Shown in pieces: positions 34,875-48,226 of a DNA stretch of 64,000 bases (positions are counted from its first letter, which is position 1; each line of letters begins with the position of its first letter). Source of the stretch: Enterobacter sp. kpr-6 (GTDB taxonomy: Bacteria; Pseudomonadota; Gammaproteobacteria; Enterobacterales; Enterobacteriaceae). The DNA lies in contig NZ_FOYH01000001.1 of NCBI RefSeq assembly GCF_900116015.1, positions 741,769 to 805,768 on the forward strand, read 5' to 3'. Position numbers and translations under genes: made by a program. The notes under the pieces were generated by a model. It was not told where the DNA came from, ran no database searches, and saw only the letters and a program-made list of their open reading frames with translations.

Positions 34875-35543
34875 TCAGCCGCGCAGATGGGCGACGGTGA
34901 GTTCTTCAAGAGAAGTCAGTTTAACGTCTGCCAGCGCGTAACGGGCATCCTGCTGGTTGGCGTGCTCCGGTACCACAATGGAGCGCATCCGCGCCGCTTT
35001 GGAGGCGATCATCCCGTTTACGGAATCTTCCAGCGCCACACAGGTGAGCGAGGAGACACCCAGCTTCGCCGCGCAATCAAGATAGACCTGCGGATGCGGT
35101 TTGCTGTACGGCAGCGCTTCAGCGGAAGCCAGCGCGTCAAAGTAATCCGTCAGTTCAAACATCACCAGCACCTTTTCCAGCATATGCAGGGGAGACGCAG
35201 ACGCCAGGCCGACTTTCAGCCCTTCAGCTTTACACAGTGCCAGCGCCTCGCGCACGCCGGGCAGTAACGGGCGTTCCTCTTCAACCAGCGACAGGGAGCG
35301 GGCGATGATCCGCTGCGTTACTTCCTGTCTGTCCGGGCCGGTCCAGGGTTGCTGGGCGTACCACAGCTCCACCACCATATCAATGCGCAGGCCGAGCGTA
35401 TCCGGCAGCTCGTGGCGGCGGGTGATATCCACGCCTAAACTTGCCATGACCTCCAGTTCAGCGCGATCCCAGAGAGGCTCGGAATCGACGAGTAATCCAT
35501 CCATATCGAAAATTGCAGCAAGAATTTGACGCGGGGTTGACAT
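34875..35543 (-). CDS. hxpB: Hexitol/2-deoxyglucose-6-phosphate phosphatase (HAD family)
   Basis: The product is 222 residues, E. coli YniC/HxpB. It is a HAD phosphatase for sugar phosphates such as 2-deoxyglucose-6-phosphate. HAD motif I is FDMDGLLVDSEPLW with the nucleophile aspartate at residue 13; motif II is the SAS in GLASASPLHM; motif III and IV appear as KPHPQVYLDCA and ALEDSVNGMIAS. The start ATG 35543 follows AAGGAGAGG; a GTG one codon upstream is unlikely. Confidence 0.94.
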   Translation of the reverse strand: MSTPRQILAAIFDMDGLLVDSEPLWDRAELEVMASLGVDITRRHELPDTLGLRIDMVVELWYAQQPWTGPDRQEVTQRIIARSLSLVEEERPLLPGVREALALCKAEGLKVGLASASPLHMLEKVLVMFELTDYFDALASAEALPYSKPHPQVYLDCAAKLGVSSLTCVALEDSVNGMIASKAARMRSIVVPEHANQQDARYALADVKLTSLEELTVAHLRG

Positions 35544-35688
35544 CACAACCTCTCCTTATCAGTCAGTAAAGCGGGAAGTAAAGGTTCAGTATGGTTACTC
35601 CTGCATAATAGCGCCTTTAAAGATCGGGCGAAAATGAATATGAGAAGGTAGACTTAGGCCAAATGGAACGTCTTCACGAGGGGAATTC

Positions 35689-36225
35689 ATGACGTATCAA
35701 CAAGCTGGACGCATTGCTGTGCTTAAACGCGTTTTGGGATGGGTAATTTTTATCCCGGCGGTGATCTCGACGATTATTTCTGTACTGAAATTTATGTATG
35801 AGCATAGCGAAAAGCAGCCAGGCATTAACGCTGTGATGCTGGACTTTGCGCATGTGATGATTGAAATGATGCGTTTTAACACGCCATTCCTCAATTTCTT
35901 CTGGTACAACTCGCCGCTGCCTGATTTTCGCCAGCAGGCTAACATCGGCTTCTGGGTGATCTACATCCTGATTTTTATCGGCCTTGCACTTCAGGCCTCG
36001 GGTGCGCGCATGAGCCGGCAGGCCCGTTTTCTGCGCGAAAGTGTTGAGGATCAGATGATCCTTGAGAACGCCAAAGGCGCACAGGGGATGAGCCGGGAAG
36101 AGATCGAGTCGCGGATCGTGGTGCCGCGTCATACCATTCTGGTGCAGGTTTTCCCGCTGTATGTTCTGCCCATCGTTATTGTGGTGGCAGGATACTTCTT
36201 CTTTAAACTGCTCGGCTTTTTGTAA
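35689..36225 (+). CDS. yniB: Inner membrane protein YniB
   Basis: The product is 178 residues, the same length as E. coli YniB; function is unknown. Three hydrophobic segments are visible at about residues 15-35, 85-103 and 153-175. An AACGTCTTCACGAGGGG stretch with GAGGGG precedes the start. It is divergent from hxpB and convergent with yniA through a strong hairpin. Confidence 0.92.
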   Translation: MTYQQAGRIAVLKRVLGWVIFIPAVISTIISVLKFMYEHSEKQPGINAVMLDFAHVMIEMMRFNTPFLNFFWYNSPLPDFRQQANIGFWVIYILIFIGLALQASGARMSRQARFLRESVEDQMILENAKGAQGMSREEIESRIVVPRHTILVQVFPLYVLPIVIVVAGYFFFKLLGFL

Positions 36226-36234
36226 TACGGATTA

Positions 36235-36256
36235 CCCGGCGGTATGCGCCGCCGGG
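36235..36256. terminator. Hairpin between yniB and yniA (REP-like)
   Basis: CCCGGCGG-TATGCG-CCGCCGGG forms an 8-bp perfect stem in the 39-base convergent gap. It lacks a T run, so it may be a short REP-type element rather than a classical terminator. Confidence 0.6.
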
Positions 36257-36264
36257 CTCTGCAA

Positions 36265-37125
36265 TCATGCTGCAAGTACCCGCTCCAGCGCTTTCTGCGC
36301 CGTCACCAGATGTTGCCCGCCAAATAAAATCGCCCGGTTAAACAGCGTGTAGAGCTGATACAGCGGCTGGCGCTCAAGAAAATCCGCCGGAAGAGGTGAA
36401 ACGGACTGATAGCCGTCATAAATCTGTGGCGGCTGATCGGGATGCAGCGGCAGCATCGCCAGATCGCATTCCCTGTCTCCCCAGTAGCAGGCCGGATCGA
36501 AAATGATCGGCCCGTTGGGTCCCAGCGCACAGTTCGCTGACCACAGATCGCCATGCAACAACGATGGCTGTGGCTGATGCGATGCCAGCCGCTGTTGAAT
36601 ATGTTCAACGATGGCGTCGATGTTGCCGAACTCCAGCCCTTTTTCTGCCGCCAGTTCGAGTTGCCAGCCAATACGTTGTTCAGCAAAGAAGGTTGACCAG
36701 CGCCGCTGCCAGGCGTTGGGCTGCGGCGTGGTGGAGAGATCGTTGTCAAAATCCAGACCGAACTGCGGCTGGTCGCTCCACTGATGCAGGCGGGCAAGTT
36801 GCTGACCCAGCAGAAAGGCATTGTGCGCATCGAGGGGACGGCAGGGAAGGTAATCCATCACCAGAAAGCTGTAATCCCGATCGCTTCCCACCGCGTGTAC
36901 CGCCGGGACATTGACCGTCTGGCTTCGGGAGAGCAGTTCAAGCTGGTCCGCTTCCGCTGTAAAAATGGGCAGGAGTTCGCGGTCATCGCATTTGACGAAA
37001 TAATCGCGTCCCCCATGACGCAGATGCCAGGCGGCGTGGATCTCCCCGCCGGGCAGCTCAGTGCGAAGCTCGGTCTCTCCTTCGCCCCATTGCTCATTTA
37101 ACAGACGACTGATTGCTTGCCACAT
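36265..37125 (-). CDS. yniA: Fructosamine kinase family protein YniA
   Basis: The product is 286 residues, as in E. coli. It belongs to the fructosamine-3-kinase-like branch of the aminoglycoside phosphotransferase fold and is predicted to phosphorylate glycated amines; the substrate is not proven. Kinase motifs are SLLHGDLWSANCALG (catalytic aspartate) and IFDPACYWGDRECDLAM (metal-binding aspartate). ATG 37125, after GGGGAGAGAC, matches the family start MWQAISRLL. Confidence 0.92.
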   Translation of the reverse strand: MWQAISRLLNEQWGEGETELRTELPGGEIHAAWHLRHGGRDYFVKCDDRELLPIFTAEADQLELLSRSQTVNVPAVHAVGSDRDYSFLVMDYLPCRPLDAHNAFLLGQQLARLHQWSDQPQFGLDFDNDLSTTPQPNAWQRRWSTFFAEQRIGWQLELAAEKGLEFGNIDAIVEHIQQRLASHQPQPSLLHGDLWSANCALGPNGPIIFDPACYWGDRECDLAMLPLHPDQPPQIYDGYQSVSPLPADFLERQPLYQLYTLFNRAILFGGQHLVTAQKALERVLAA

Positions 37126-37230
37126 GATGTCTCTCCCCATGTTATCTGCCAGATCATAAGGTTAGCGCACGACTGCAATGTAAAACTCGAGCTTACGCAC
37201 ACCTGCGGCAGCGGGTGGACGCAATGGCAT

Positions 37231-37521
37231 TTATTGCTGCTCTTTAAGCCAGGCGTCCCAGTGAGTCACGGTCACGTCTGGTTTTTTGTCCAGCGCACTT
37301 TCCGCGAGAGCGGCGGCCTGCGCTTTGACTTCCTCTTCGTTCAGCGTGCTGACCAGACCAAACGTATTGGTGCCCAGTTCATGCACTTTGCCGTCATCAT
37401 CGGTCAGCGTCAGTAAAAAGCCAGCGCGGGTAAAATCGTTATTCAGTTCGTTGATTTCCGTCAGGCTGTCTTCGTGAAATTTAATCGTTACTACATAGCG
37501 AGTGACGTCACCGCTGCTCAT
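37231..37521 (-). CDS. ydiZ: Uncharacterised protein YdiZ
   Basis: The product is 96 residues with no signal peptide or membrane segment, matching YdiZ by position and sequence (RYVVTIKFHEDSLTEINELNN). Function is unknown. The frame is open to 37542 with two earlier ATGs (37533, 37542). I prefer ATG 37521 because GGGG lies 6 bases upstream and the start MSSGD matches the family. It lies between yniA and pfkB, all on the minus strand. Confidence 0.83.
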   Translation of the reverse strand: MSSGDVTRYVVTIKFHEDSLTEINELNNDFTRAGFLLTLTDDDGKVHELGTNTFGLVSTLNEEEVKAQAAALAESALDKKPDVTVTHWDAWLKEQQ

Positions 37522-37634
37522 AATTAACCCCATTGTTATCATGAAATTTTTTTAGCATAGCTGATATCAACAATTTGGCGACCATCAGCGGGTATGGTTT
37601 TCCCCCGGTCCATCCGGGCGGGGGAAGCAGGGCG

Positions 37635-38567
37635 CTAGCGTCGGTTCAGGTAGTCGTAAATTTTGAGCGTGTCATCGCGCGCGCAGAGGCGGGTGCCCTG
37701 ATTGATGGTGGCCGCGCTCCCGGCAGCCACGCCGAAGCGGACCATATCTTCCAGCGAGGCTTCTTCAGCCAGCTTCAGCGTCATGGCACCGACCATGCTG
37801 TCACCGGCACCCACGGTACTCTGGCTTTTCATCGGCGGCGGCACCACCTGCACGCAACTGCTGGCATCGACTGCCAGCGCGCCCTGCGGACCTAATGAGA
37901 CCACCACCCGTTGCGCTTTGCCGCTGTTGACCAGTTCCTGTGCGGCGTCTTTAACGTCGTCCGGCTGCGTCAGCTCACGATCCACCAGCGCGCTGAGTTC
38001 TTTCTGATTCGGTTTCACCAGTTCAATATTGCCGATTTCCAGCGCGGCGGTCAGGGCCTCACCTGAACTGTCAACGATGCAGCGGATCCCCTGGCGCTGG
38101 GCCGCTTTGATTAACTGAACCAGATTTTCCACCTTGACGCCGGGCGGGAGACTGCCGCTGATCACCAGCAGCGCGCCGCTTTCAATTGCCAGCACTTTTT
38201 CTTCAAGCTGACGGAATTCGTCTTCGCTAAGGGTTGCGCCAGGCATTACGAAGCGGTACTGCTCGCCGCTGGATTCGACATGGACGTGCAGGTTTTGCCG
38301 CGTCCAGTCTTTGGTTTCCACACACTGCACGGGTACATGCTCGTCGGCCAGCAGGCTGGTGAGATGCTCACCCGTGGCACCGCCAGCAGGGAAGATGGCC
38401 GTGGCTTTACCGCCTAAATGGGCAATCGCGCGGGCAACATTAATACCGCCGCCGCCGGGTTCAAATACCGGCACGGTACAACGGAGCTTACCTTCGGGAT
38501 AAATCTGCGGGGTCAGCGTCGCGCTATCCAGTGAAGGCGCGAGCGTTAACGTATAGACAGGTATCAT
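37635..38567 (-). CDS. pfkB: 6-phosphofructokinase isozyme 2
   Basis: The product is 310 residues, ribokinase/PfkB family. It phosphorylates fructose-6-phosphate in glycolysis as the minor isozyme. The N-terminal GGGGINVARAIAHLGG (residues 38-53) binds substrate; the catalytic aspartate is D256 in TVGAGDSMVGAMTLK. An AAAAGGAGG ribosome-binding site precedes the start. ydiY is divergent across about 290 bases. A GC-rich hairpin at about 37599-37627 may protect the 3' end. Confidence 0.97.
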   Translation of the reverse strand: MIPVYTLTLAPSLDSATLTPQIYPEGKLRCTVPVFEPGGGGINVARAIAHLGGKATAIFPAGGATGEHLTSLLADEHVPVQCVETKDWTRQNLHVHVESSGEQYRFVMPGATLSEDEFRQLEEKVLAIESGALLVISGSLPPGVKVENLVQLIKAAQRQGIRCIVDSSGEALTAALEIGNIELVKPNQKELSALVDRELTQPDDVKDAAQELVNSGKAQRVVVSLGPQGALAVDASSCVQVVPPPMKSQSTVGAGDSMVGAMTLKLAEEASLEDMVRFGVAAGSAATINQGTRLCARDDTLKIYDYLNRR

Positions 38568-38814
38568 ATAACCTCCTTTTAACAGGGACAGGTTAAGCCT
38601 GGCATTGATTCAACAGATGTAAATGTAAATAAGGGTATGATTTCTCAAATAAAGGCTAAGCAAATTTTACCTAAGTCTTTATAAAGGAATGACGGTTTTG
38701 AGATCTCTCTTATTCAAAAAATGAAATAAGAATTCATTGCTATGTTATTGGAGCCTTTTTATAATTTGTTACCTTTCACGGGATAATGAATTATTGATCC
38801 TGCTGTGAGTTTCC

Positions 38815-38838
38815 GGGACCGTGTTGGTCTCTTTTTTT
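38815..38838 (+). terminator. Terminator-like hairpin immediately before ydiY
   Basis: GGGACC-GTGTT-GGTCTC (six pairs including one G-T) followed by seven T ends 20 bases before the ydiY start codon. It is placed to act as an attenuator in the ydiY leader or as the end of a small upstream transcript. Confidence 0.6.
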
Positions 38839-38858
38839 GCTGTACGGACTCCTTATAA

Positions 38859-39617
38859 ATGAAGCTTTTAAAGACACTACCCGCTGTTGCTATGCTTGCG
38901 GGAGGCGTGTTTGCGTCATTCAATGCTGCCGCAGATGATACCGTTTTTACTGTTATGGATGACCCCTCAACTGCTCAGAAGCCTTTTGAAGGCAATCTGA
39001 ACGCAGGTTACCTGGCCCAGTCAGGTAATACCAAAAGCTCCTCGCTGACCGCTGATTCCACCCTGACCTGGTATGGCAATACTACCGCATGGTCATTGTG
39101 GGGTAACGCCAGCAACACCTCTTCCAACGACGAGCGTTCTTCTGAGAAGTACGCGGTAGGCGGACGTTCTCGTTTCAACGTGACCGATGCGGATTACCTG
39201 TTCGGGCAGGCGAGCTGGTTGACTGACCGTTACAACGGCTACCGTCAACGCGATGTGGCGACCGCCGGTTATGGTCGTCAGTTCATGAACGGGCCGGTGC
39301 ACAGCCTGCGTTTTGAATTCGGTCCGGGTGTCCGTTATGACGAGTACACCGATGGCGACAACGAAACTCAGCCGCTGGGTTATGCGTCCGGGACTTACGC
39401 CTGGCAGATGACCGATTCCACCAAATTCACGCAAGGGGTTTCTGTGTTCGGTGCCGATGACACCACGCTGAACTCTGAGACTGCGCTGAATGTGGCCATC
39501 AACGAACACTTTGGCCTCAAAGTGGCGTACAACGTGACCTGGAACTCTGAACCGCCAGCGTCCGCCCCTGAGCATACCGACCGCAGAACGGTCGTATCGT
39601 TGGGTTACAAAATGTAA
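38859..39617 (+). CDS. ydiY: YdiY family outer-membrane/secreted protein (DUF481)
   Basis: The product is 252 residues, the E. coli length. A 25-residue Sec signal ends in NAAA before DDTVFTV. The mature part is rich in alternating aromatic strands (TYAWQMTDSTKFTQGVSVF) and ends LGYKM, consistent with a DUF481 beta-barrel-type protein; function is unknown. In E. coli it has been reported as acid-inducible. The Shine-Dalgarno sequence is weak. A terminator-like hairpin lies 20 bases upstream of the start. Confidence 0.92.
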   Translation: MKLLKTLPAVAMLAGGVFASFNAAADDTVFTVMDDPSTAQKPFEGNLNAGYLAQSGNTKSSSLTADSTLTWYGNTTAWSLWGNASNTSSNDERSSEKYAVGGRSRFNVTDADYLFGQASWLTDRYNGYRQRDVATAGYGRQFMNGPVHSLRFEFGPGVRYDEYTDGDNETQPLGYASGTYAWQMTDSTKFTQGVSVFGADDTTLNSETALNVAINEHFGLKVAYNVTWNSEPPASAPEHTDRRTVVSLGYKM

Positions 39618-39623
39618 TTGATA

Positions 39624-39653
39624 TCGGGTCGGAAATTCCGGCCCGAATTTTTA
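39624..39653 (+). terminator. Rho-independent terminator of ydiY
   Basis: TCGGGTCGGAA/TTCCGGCCCGA hairpin (one bulge) followed by ATTTTTATT, just after the ydiY stop. Confidence 0.8.
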
Positions 39654-39886
39654 TTATTATCATTTTATGCGCTTAAAATAACTGACTATTGTTTTATTAA
39701 AATAAAAATGCCTTTCCTTCATAATTTCTCCTTAATTCCCTCGTTTCACGACATGTTCAATTAATTTGACACTTTTTGATAAATATTTCGACTATGCAAA
39801 AGTGTGATCCAGCTCTAAACTTACGTTCATGAGCTATTTTGGCTCACGGCCATACGGTATTAATTCGAAAAAAGAGAAGAAACAAT

Positions 39887-40117
39887 ATGAATACTATCAA
39901 AACTGTCGCTGCTGCTGCGGTGCTTTCTGCACTTTCCTTCGGCGCATTTGCCGCCCCTGTTTATAACACTGTCAGCGATACCAGCAAGCCAACTGCTTCT
40001 TTCCACGCTACGGATATCGAAGCAGGCTCAAACATTCAACCTGGCGCACAATCTACAGGGCGCTCTATGGATGATGCTTTTGATGCTCATACACTGGTCG
40101 CAGGTGAGTGGTATTAA
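39887..40117 (+). CDS. Small secreted protein, unrecognised
   Basis: The product is 76 residues and I do not recognise it. A 22-residue Sec signal (MNTIKTVAAAAVLSALSFGAFA) is followed by a 54-residue mature part rich in Ser, Thr, Ala and Asp, with no cysteine. The signal peptide resembles those of BhsA/McbA (DUF1471) proteins, but the mature part shows no clear match. ATG 39887 follows GAGAAGAAAC; the upstream in-frame start at 39839 would spoil the signal. It has its own terminator. K-12 has arpB remnants at this position. Confidence 0.72.
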   Translation: MNTIKTVAAAAVLSALSFGAFAAPVYNTVSDTSKPTASFHATDIEAGSNIQPGAQSTGRSMDDAFDAHTLVAGEWY

Positions 40118-40483
40118 TACTCACTGCCGTTATTCCCGGTATGCATCAAAATATTGTTTGAGTTGTTAATAAAAAACCGGCGTTTGTTGTACCGGTTTTT
40201 TTATAAATACTGTGTTGGCGTAAATTAACGCATAGAATGTCATTCCGTGTCTTTATTTTAAAAGTTGCATATGTGTTTTTAACATTTCGCTTTTATCCCT
40301 TCTGATTTTATCCTTTGTTAAATAATGTGTTGACCATCGCGCCGTGCGCTTCTTAAGATTTAACTCAATTGCGGCTCTCGCCCGACTGTTACCCTGGTAC
40401 AACCGGTAATCTCACTATTCGCTTGACGTTAACGTTATTTTTCGATGAGCTAAGCTCATAAAGATAATGACAAAGAGGCGGCT
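40118..40483. other. Intergenic region before the fumD-like gene
   Basis: This 366-base gap holds the terminator at 40171-40202 and then A/T-rich sequence that must contain the promoter for the fumD-like gene. I see no further ORF or repeat I can support. Confidence 0.4.
40171..40202 (+). terminator. Rho-independent terminator after the small secreted protein
   Basis: AAAAAACCGG/CCGGTTTTTTT with an 11-base spacer loop, about 55 bases after the stop. The A and T flanks could make it bidirectional. Confidence 0.82.
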
Positions 40484-40699
40484 ATGGGGAATCAGTCAAA
40501 AGACGAAGCGCTGTATCAGGAAATGTGTCGGGTCGTGGGAAAAGTGGTTCTGGAAATGCGCGATCTCGGCCAGGAGCCGAAACACATCGTCATTGCGGGC
40601 GTTTTGCGTACCTCTCTCGCCAATACGCGCATTGCGCGCACTGAATTAACCAAAGAAGCGATGGAGCAGGTAATCCGGGCGCTGACCAACATCTCCTGA
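40484..40699 (+). CDS. fumD: FumD/YdhZ-like small protein (DUF2767)
   Basis: The product is 71 residues and strongly resembles E. coli FumD (YdhZ): RVVGKVVLEMRDLGQEPKH and IVIAGVLRTSLANTRIARTEL. E. coli FumD has been reported to have fumarase activity in vitro; its physiological role is uncertain. In K-12 the gene is near ydhY-pykF, whereas here it lies upstream of thrS, so it could be a relocated copy or a paralogue. ATG 40484 follows AGAGGCGGCT; a competing frame from 40467 has no matching family. Confidence 0.85.
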   Translation: MGNQSKDEALYQEMCRVVGKVVLEMRDLGQEPKHIVIAGVLRTSLANTRIARTELTKEAMEQVIRALTNIS

Positions 40700-40813
40700 A
40701 AGAACTGCACGTATCTGAATGGTTATAAAGGTATTAAGCAACGGGACGGGGATCACACTGGCCTTTAAACCCGGTACAGAGACGTGTACTATCAGGGGTG
40801 AGCTTATCATCAG

Positions 40814-40835
40814 GCACCAGGGGTGCTTTTGTTTT
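40814..40835 (+). terminator. Weak terminator-like hairpin between fumD-like gene and thrS
   Basis: GCACC-AGG-GGTGC followed by TTTTGTTTT. The 5-bp stem is short; it could end the fumD-like transcript or sit in the thrS leader. Confidence 0.4.
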
Positions 40836-40914
40836 AATAAAGCACAGATTCTGCAGAGTGAAGCTGAAAACCCTGTTTAACTTGTTGATAATTAATTGAA
40901 ATAGTATTTTGTAT

Positions 40915-40956
40915 GTGCTCTTTCGTGTGGGGCACCACTGCAAATAAGGAAATAAA
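40915..40956 (+). promoter_or_regulatory. thrS translational operator (tRNA-Thr anticodon mimic)
   Basis: GTGCTCT pairs with GGGGCAC to leave a 7-base loop TTCGTGT whose central triplet CGT mimics a tRNA-Thr anticodon. The Shine-Dalgarno AAGGA (40946-40950) follows directly. In E. coli ThrRS binds this element in its own mRNA and blocks ribosome binding. Confidence 0.8.
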
Positions 40957-42885
40957 ATGCCTGTAATTACTCTTCCTGATGGCAGTCAACGTCAGTTCGA
41001 CCGCGCCATTAGCCCTATGGATGTTGCGCTGGATATCGGCCCAGGTCTTGCAAAAGCCTGCATCGCCGGTCGCGTTAACGGTGAACTGGTTGATGCCTCC
41101 GATCTGATCGAAAACGATGCGCAACTGGCTATCATCACCGCAAAAGACGAAGACGGTCTGGAGATCATTCGTCACTCCTGCGCGCACCTGTTAGGTCATG
41201 CGATCAAGCAACTCTGGCCGAACACCAAAATGGCCATCGGCCCTGTCGTAGACAACGGTTTCTACTATGACATTGACCTTGACCATACGCTGACTCAGGA
41301 AGATATCGACGCGCTCGAAAAACGCATGCACGAGCTCGCCGAAACGAACTATGACGTCATCAAAAAGGCAGTGAGCTGGCATGAAGCGCGCGAAACTTTC
41401 GTTAAGCGCGGCGAAAGCTACAAAGTCACTATCCTTGATGAAAATATTGCCCATGATGACAAGCCAGGCTTGTATCATCATCAGGAATACATCGACATGT
41501 GCCGTGGACCGCACGTGCCGAATATGCGTTTCTGCCATCACTTTAAACTGATGAAAACCGCAGGGGCGTACTGGCGTGGCGACAGCAACAATAAAATGTT
41601 GCAGCGTATTTACGGTACTGCCTGGGCCGATAAAAAAGCCCTGAATGCCTATCTGCAGCGCCTTGAAGAAGCCGCTAAACGCGATCACCGTAAAATCGGT
41701 AAGCAGCTTGACCTGTATCATATGCAGGAAGAAGCGCCGGGTATGGTATTCTGGCATAACGATGGCTGGACTATCTTCCGTGAGCTGGAAACTTTCGTAC
41801 GGTCTAAACTGAAAGAGTACCAGTATCAGGAAGTGAAAGGCCCGTTCATGATGGACCGTGTGCTGTGGGAAAAAACCGGCCACTGGGACAACTATAAAGA
41901 TGCAATGTTTACCACCTCTTCTGAGAACCGTGAATATTGTATCAAGCCGATGAACTGCCCGGGTCACGTGCAAATCTTCAATCAGGGTTTAAAATCCTAT
42001 CGTGACCTGCCGCTGCGTATGGCGGAATTTGGTAGTTGTCACCGTAACGAGCCGTCGGGCGCGTTACATGGGCTGATGCGTGTACGCGGGTTCACTCAGG
42101 ATGACGCACATATCTTCTGTACGGAAGAGCAGGTGCGTGATGAAGTGAACGCTTGTATTCGTTTGGTCTACGATATGTACAGCACCTTTGGCTTCGAGAA
42201 AATCGTCGTCAAGCTCTCCACTCGTCCGGATAAACGTATCGGCAGTGACGAGATGTGGGATCGTGCTGAGGCGGACCTGGCTGTTGCGCTGGAAGAAAAC
42301 AATATCCCGTTTGAGTATCAACTGGGTGAAGGCGCATTCTATGGTCCGAAAATTGAGTTTACACTGTATGACTGCCTCGATCGTGCGTGGCAATGCGGCA
42401 CTGTACAGCTGGACTTCTCCCTGCCGTCTCGTCTTGGAGCCTCCTATGTGGGCGAAAGCAACGAGCGTCAGGTACCTGTGATGATTCACCGTGCAATTCT
42501 GGGATCGCTTGAACGCTTTATTGGCATCCTGACTGAAGAATTTGCGGGCTTCTTCCCGACCTGGATCGCACCAGTGCAGGTAGTCGTCATGAATATCACA
42601 GATTCTCAGGCTGAATACGTTAACGAATTGACCCATAAACTGCAAAATGCGGGCATTCGCGTAAAAGCGGACTTGAGAAACGAGAAGATTGGCTTTAAAA
42701 TCCGCGAGCACACTTTACGTCGTGTCCCTTACATGTTGGTTTGTGGTGACAAAGAGGTTGAAGCCGGCAAAGTAGCCGTGCGTACCCGTCGTGGTAAAGA
42801 CCTGGGTAGCCTGGACGTAAATGAAGTTATCGAGAAGCTGCAACAAGAGATTCGCAGCCGCAGTCTTCAACAACTGGAGGAATAA
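40957..42885 (+). CDS. thrS: Threonyl-tRNA synthetase
   Basis: The product is 642 residues, the E. coli length. It charges tRNA-Thr and edits mischarged serine. Domains in order: TGS (about 1-61), editing domain with [10 protein letters not shown] and CRGPH (about 65-220), class II catalytic core with [10 protein letters not shown] (zinc cysteine) and the arginine-containing motif [22 protein letters not shown] shown in part here, then the anticodon-binding domain from about residue 535. It autoregulates through the leader operator. The infC start is 3 bases beyond the stop. Confidence 0.98.
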   Translation: MPVITLPDGSQRQFDRAISPMDVALDIGPGLAKACIAGRVNGELVDASDLIENDAQLAIITAKDEDGLEIIRHSCAHLLGHAIKQLWPNTKMAIGPVVDNGFYYDIDLDHTLTQEDIDALEKRMHELAETNYDVIKKAVSWHEARETFVKRGESYKVTILDENIAHDDKPGLYHHQEYIDMCRGPHVPNMRFCHHFKLMKTAGAYWRGDSNNKMLQRIYGTAWADKKALNAYLQRLEEAAKRDHRKIGKQLDLYHMQEEAPGMVFWHNDGWTIFRELETFVRSKLKEYQYQEVKGPFMMDRVLWEKTGHWDNYKDAMFTTSSENREYCIKPMNCPGHVQIFNQGLKSYRDLPLRMAEFGSCHRNEPSGALHGLMRVRGFTQDDAHIFCTEEQVRDEVNACIRLVYDMYSTFGFEKIVVKLSTRPDKRIGSDEMWDRAEADLAVALEENNIPFEYQLGEGAFYGPKIEFTLYDCLDRAWQCGTVQLDFSLPSRLGASYVGESNERQVPVMIHRAILGSLERFIGILTEEFAGFFPTWIAPVQVVVMNITDSQAEYVNELTHKLQNAGIRVKADLRNEKIGFKIREHTLRRVPYMLVCGDKEVEAGKVAVRTRRGKDLGSLDVNEVIEKLQQEIRSRSLQQLEE

Positions 42886-43431
<546 letters not shown>

Positions 43432-43444
43432 GGCCATCAAGTAA

Positions 43445-43723
<279 letters not shown>

Positions 43724-43772
43724 GTCGTTTACCTTTTAACTTTTTAATTAGAATAGATACAGGAGAGCATAA

Positions 43773-44129
<357 letters not shown>

Positions 44130-44139
44130 GCCAGTGAAG

Positions 44140-44164
44140 AGAGGGGGCTTAGCTCCCTCTTTTT
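44140..44164 (+). terminator. Rho-independent terminator after rplT
   Basis: AGAGGG-GGCTTAGC-TCCCTCT hairpin with a TTTTT tail starts 10 bases after the rplT stop. Confidence 0.85.
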
Positions 44165-44253
44165 ATTTGCAGTACCGTCATTTTGTTGACAATTTAACGT
44201 TAAGCCTTTTCAATAAGCGCGTAACGAATCTTACCACACAAGGTAACGCAAGC

Positions 44254-44298
44254 ATGAATGCTGCTATTTTCCGCTTCTTTTTTTACTTTAGCACCTGA
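44254..44298 (+). CDS. pheM: Phenylalanyl-tRNA synthetase operon leader peptide
   Basis: The 14-codon [17 protein letters not shown] contains five Phe codons, three of them consecutive. Ribosome stalling there under Phe-tRNA shortage prevents formation of the downstream terminator and raises pheST expression. It sits upstream of pheS exactly as in E. coli, behind an AAGGTAACGC ribosome-binding site. Confidence 0.95.
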
Positions 44299-44343
44299 AT
44301 CAGGGGGCTTGCGCGTGAAAGAAGAAACGAAAAACAGCGCCAG

Positions 44344-44369
44344 AAAGCCTCCCGATGGAGGCTTTTTTT
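44344..44369 (+). terminator. pheST attenuator terminator
   Basis: AAAGCCTCC-CGAT-GGAGGCTTTTTTT lies between pheM and pheS, a classical attenuator terminator. Confidence 0.9.
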
Positions 44370-44377
44370 ATGCCTGA

Positions 44378-47820
<3,443 letters not shown>

Positions 47821-47824
47821 ACCT

Positions 47825-48124
47825 ATGGCGCTTACAAAAGCTGAAATGTCAGAATATCTGTTTGATAAGCTTGGGCTTAGCAAGCGGGATGCCAAAGAAC
47901 TGGTAGAGCTGTTTTTCGAAGAGATCCGTCGCGCTCTGGAAAACGGTGAACAGGTGAAACTCTCCGGCTTTGGTAACTTCGATTTACGCGACAAGAATCA
48001 ACGTCCCGGACGTAACCCGAAAACGGGTGAGGATATTCCCATTACAGCCCGGCGCGTGGTGACCTTCAGACCCGGTCAGAAATTGAAAAGCCGTGTCGAA
48101 AACGCTTCGCCCAAAGCAGAGTAA
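47825..48124 (+). CDS. ihfA: Integration host factor alpha subunit
   Basis: The product is 99 residues, the full-length HU/IHF fold. It pairs with IhfB to bend DNA sharply at specific sites. The beta-arm segment [17 protein letters not shown] carries the intercalating proline. It is the distal gene of the pheST operon, 4 bases behind pheT, and has a strong terminator downstream. Confidence 0.98.
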   Translation: MALTKAEMSEYLFDKLGLSKRDAKELVELFFEEIRRALENGEQVKLSGFGNFDLRDKNQRPGRNPKTGEDIPITARRVVTFRPGQKLKSRVENASPKAE

Positions 48125-48136
48125 TCTGAACTAACT

Positions 48137-48163
48137 AAAAAGGCCGCTTATGCGGCCTTTTTT
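48137..48163 (+). terminator. Rho-independent terminator of ihfA
   Basis: AAAAAGGCCGC-TTAT-GCGGCCTTTTTT, a 9-bp or longer perfect stem just after ihfA. Confidence 0.92.
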
Positions 48164-48226
48164 CTTCCACCCGACTTATCATTCACCTTAAAATCAATCA
48201 CATCACTTATCTGCTAAATGGAAATT

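Noticed and set aside
37599-37627. Rho-independent terminator of pfkB
   Set aside because: The CCCCCG/CGGGGG hairpin is strong but is not followed by T on the pfkB strand.
40467-40649. ORF overlapping the fumD-like gene in another frame
   Set aside because: The frame at 40484 encodes a recognised family with a better ribosome-binding site; the other is a shadow.
48164-48226. Cobalamin riboswitch before btuC
   Set aside because: The spacer after the ihfA terminator is only about 60 bases and lacks the B12-box; too short for that riboswitch.
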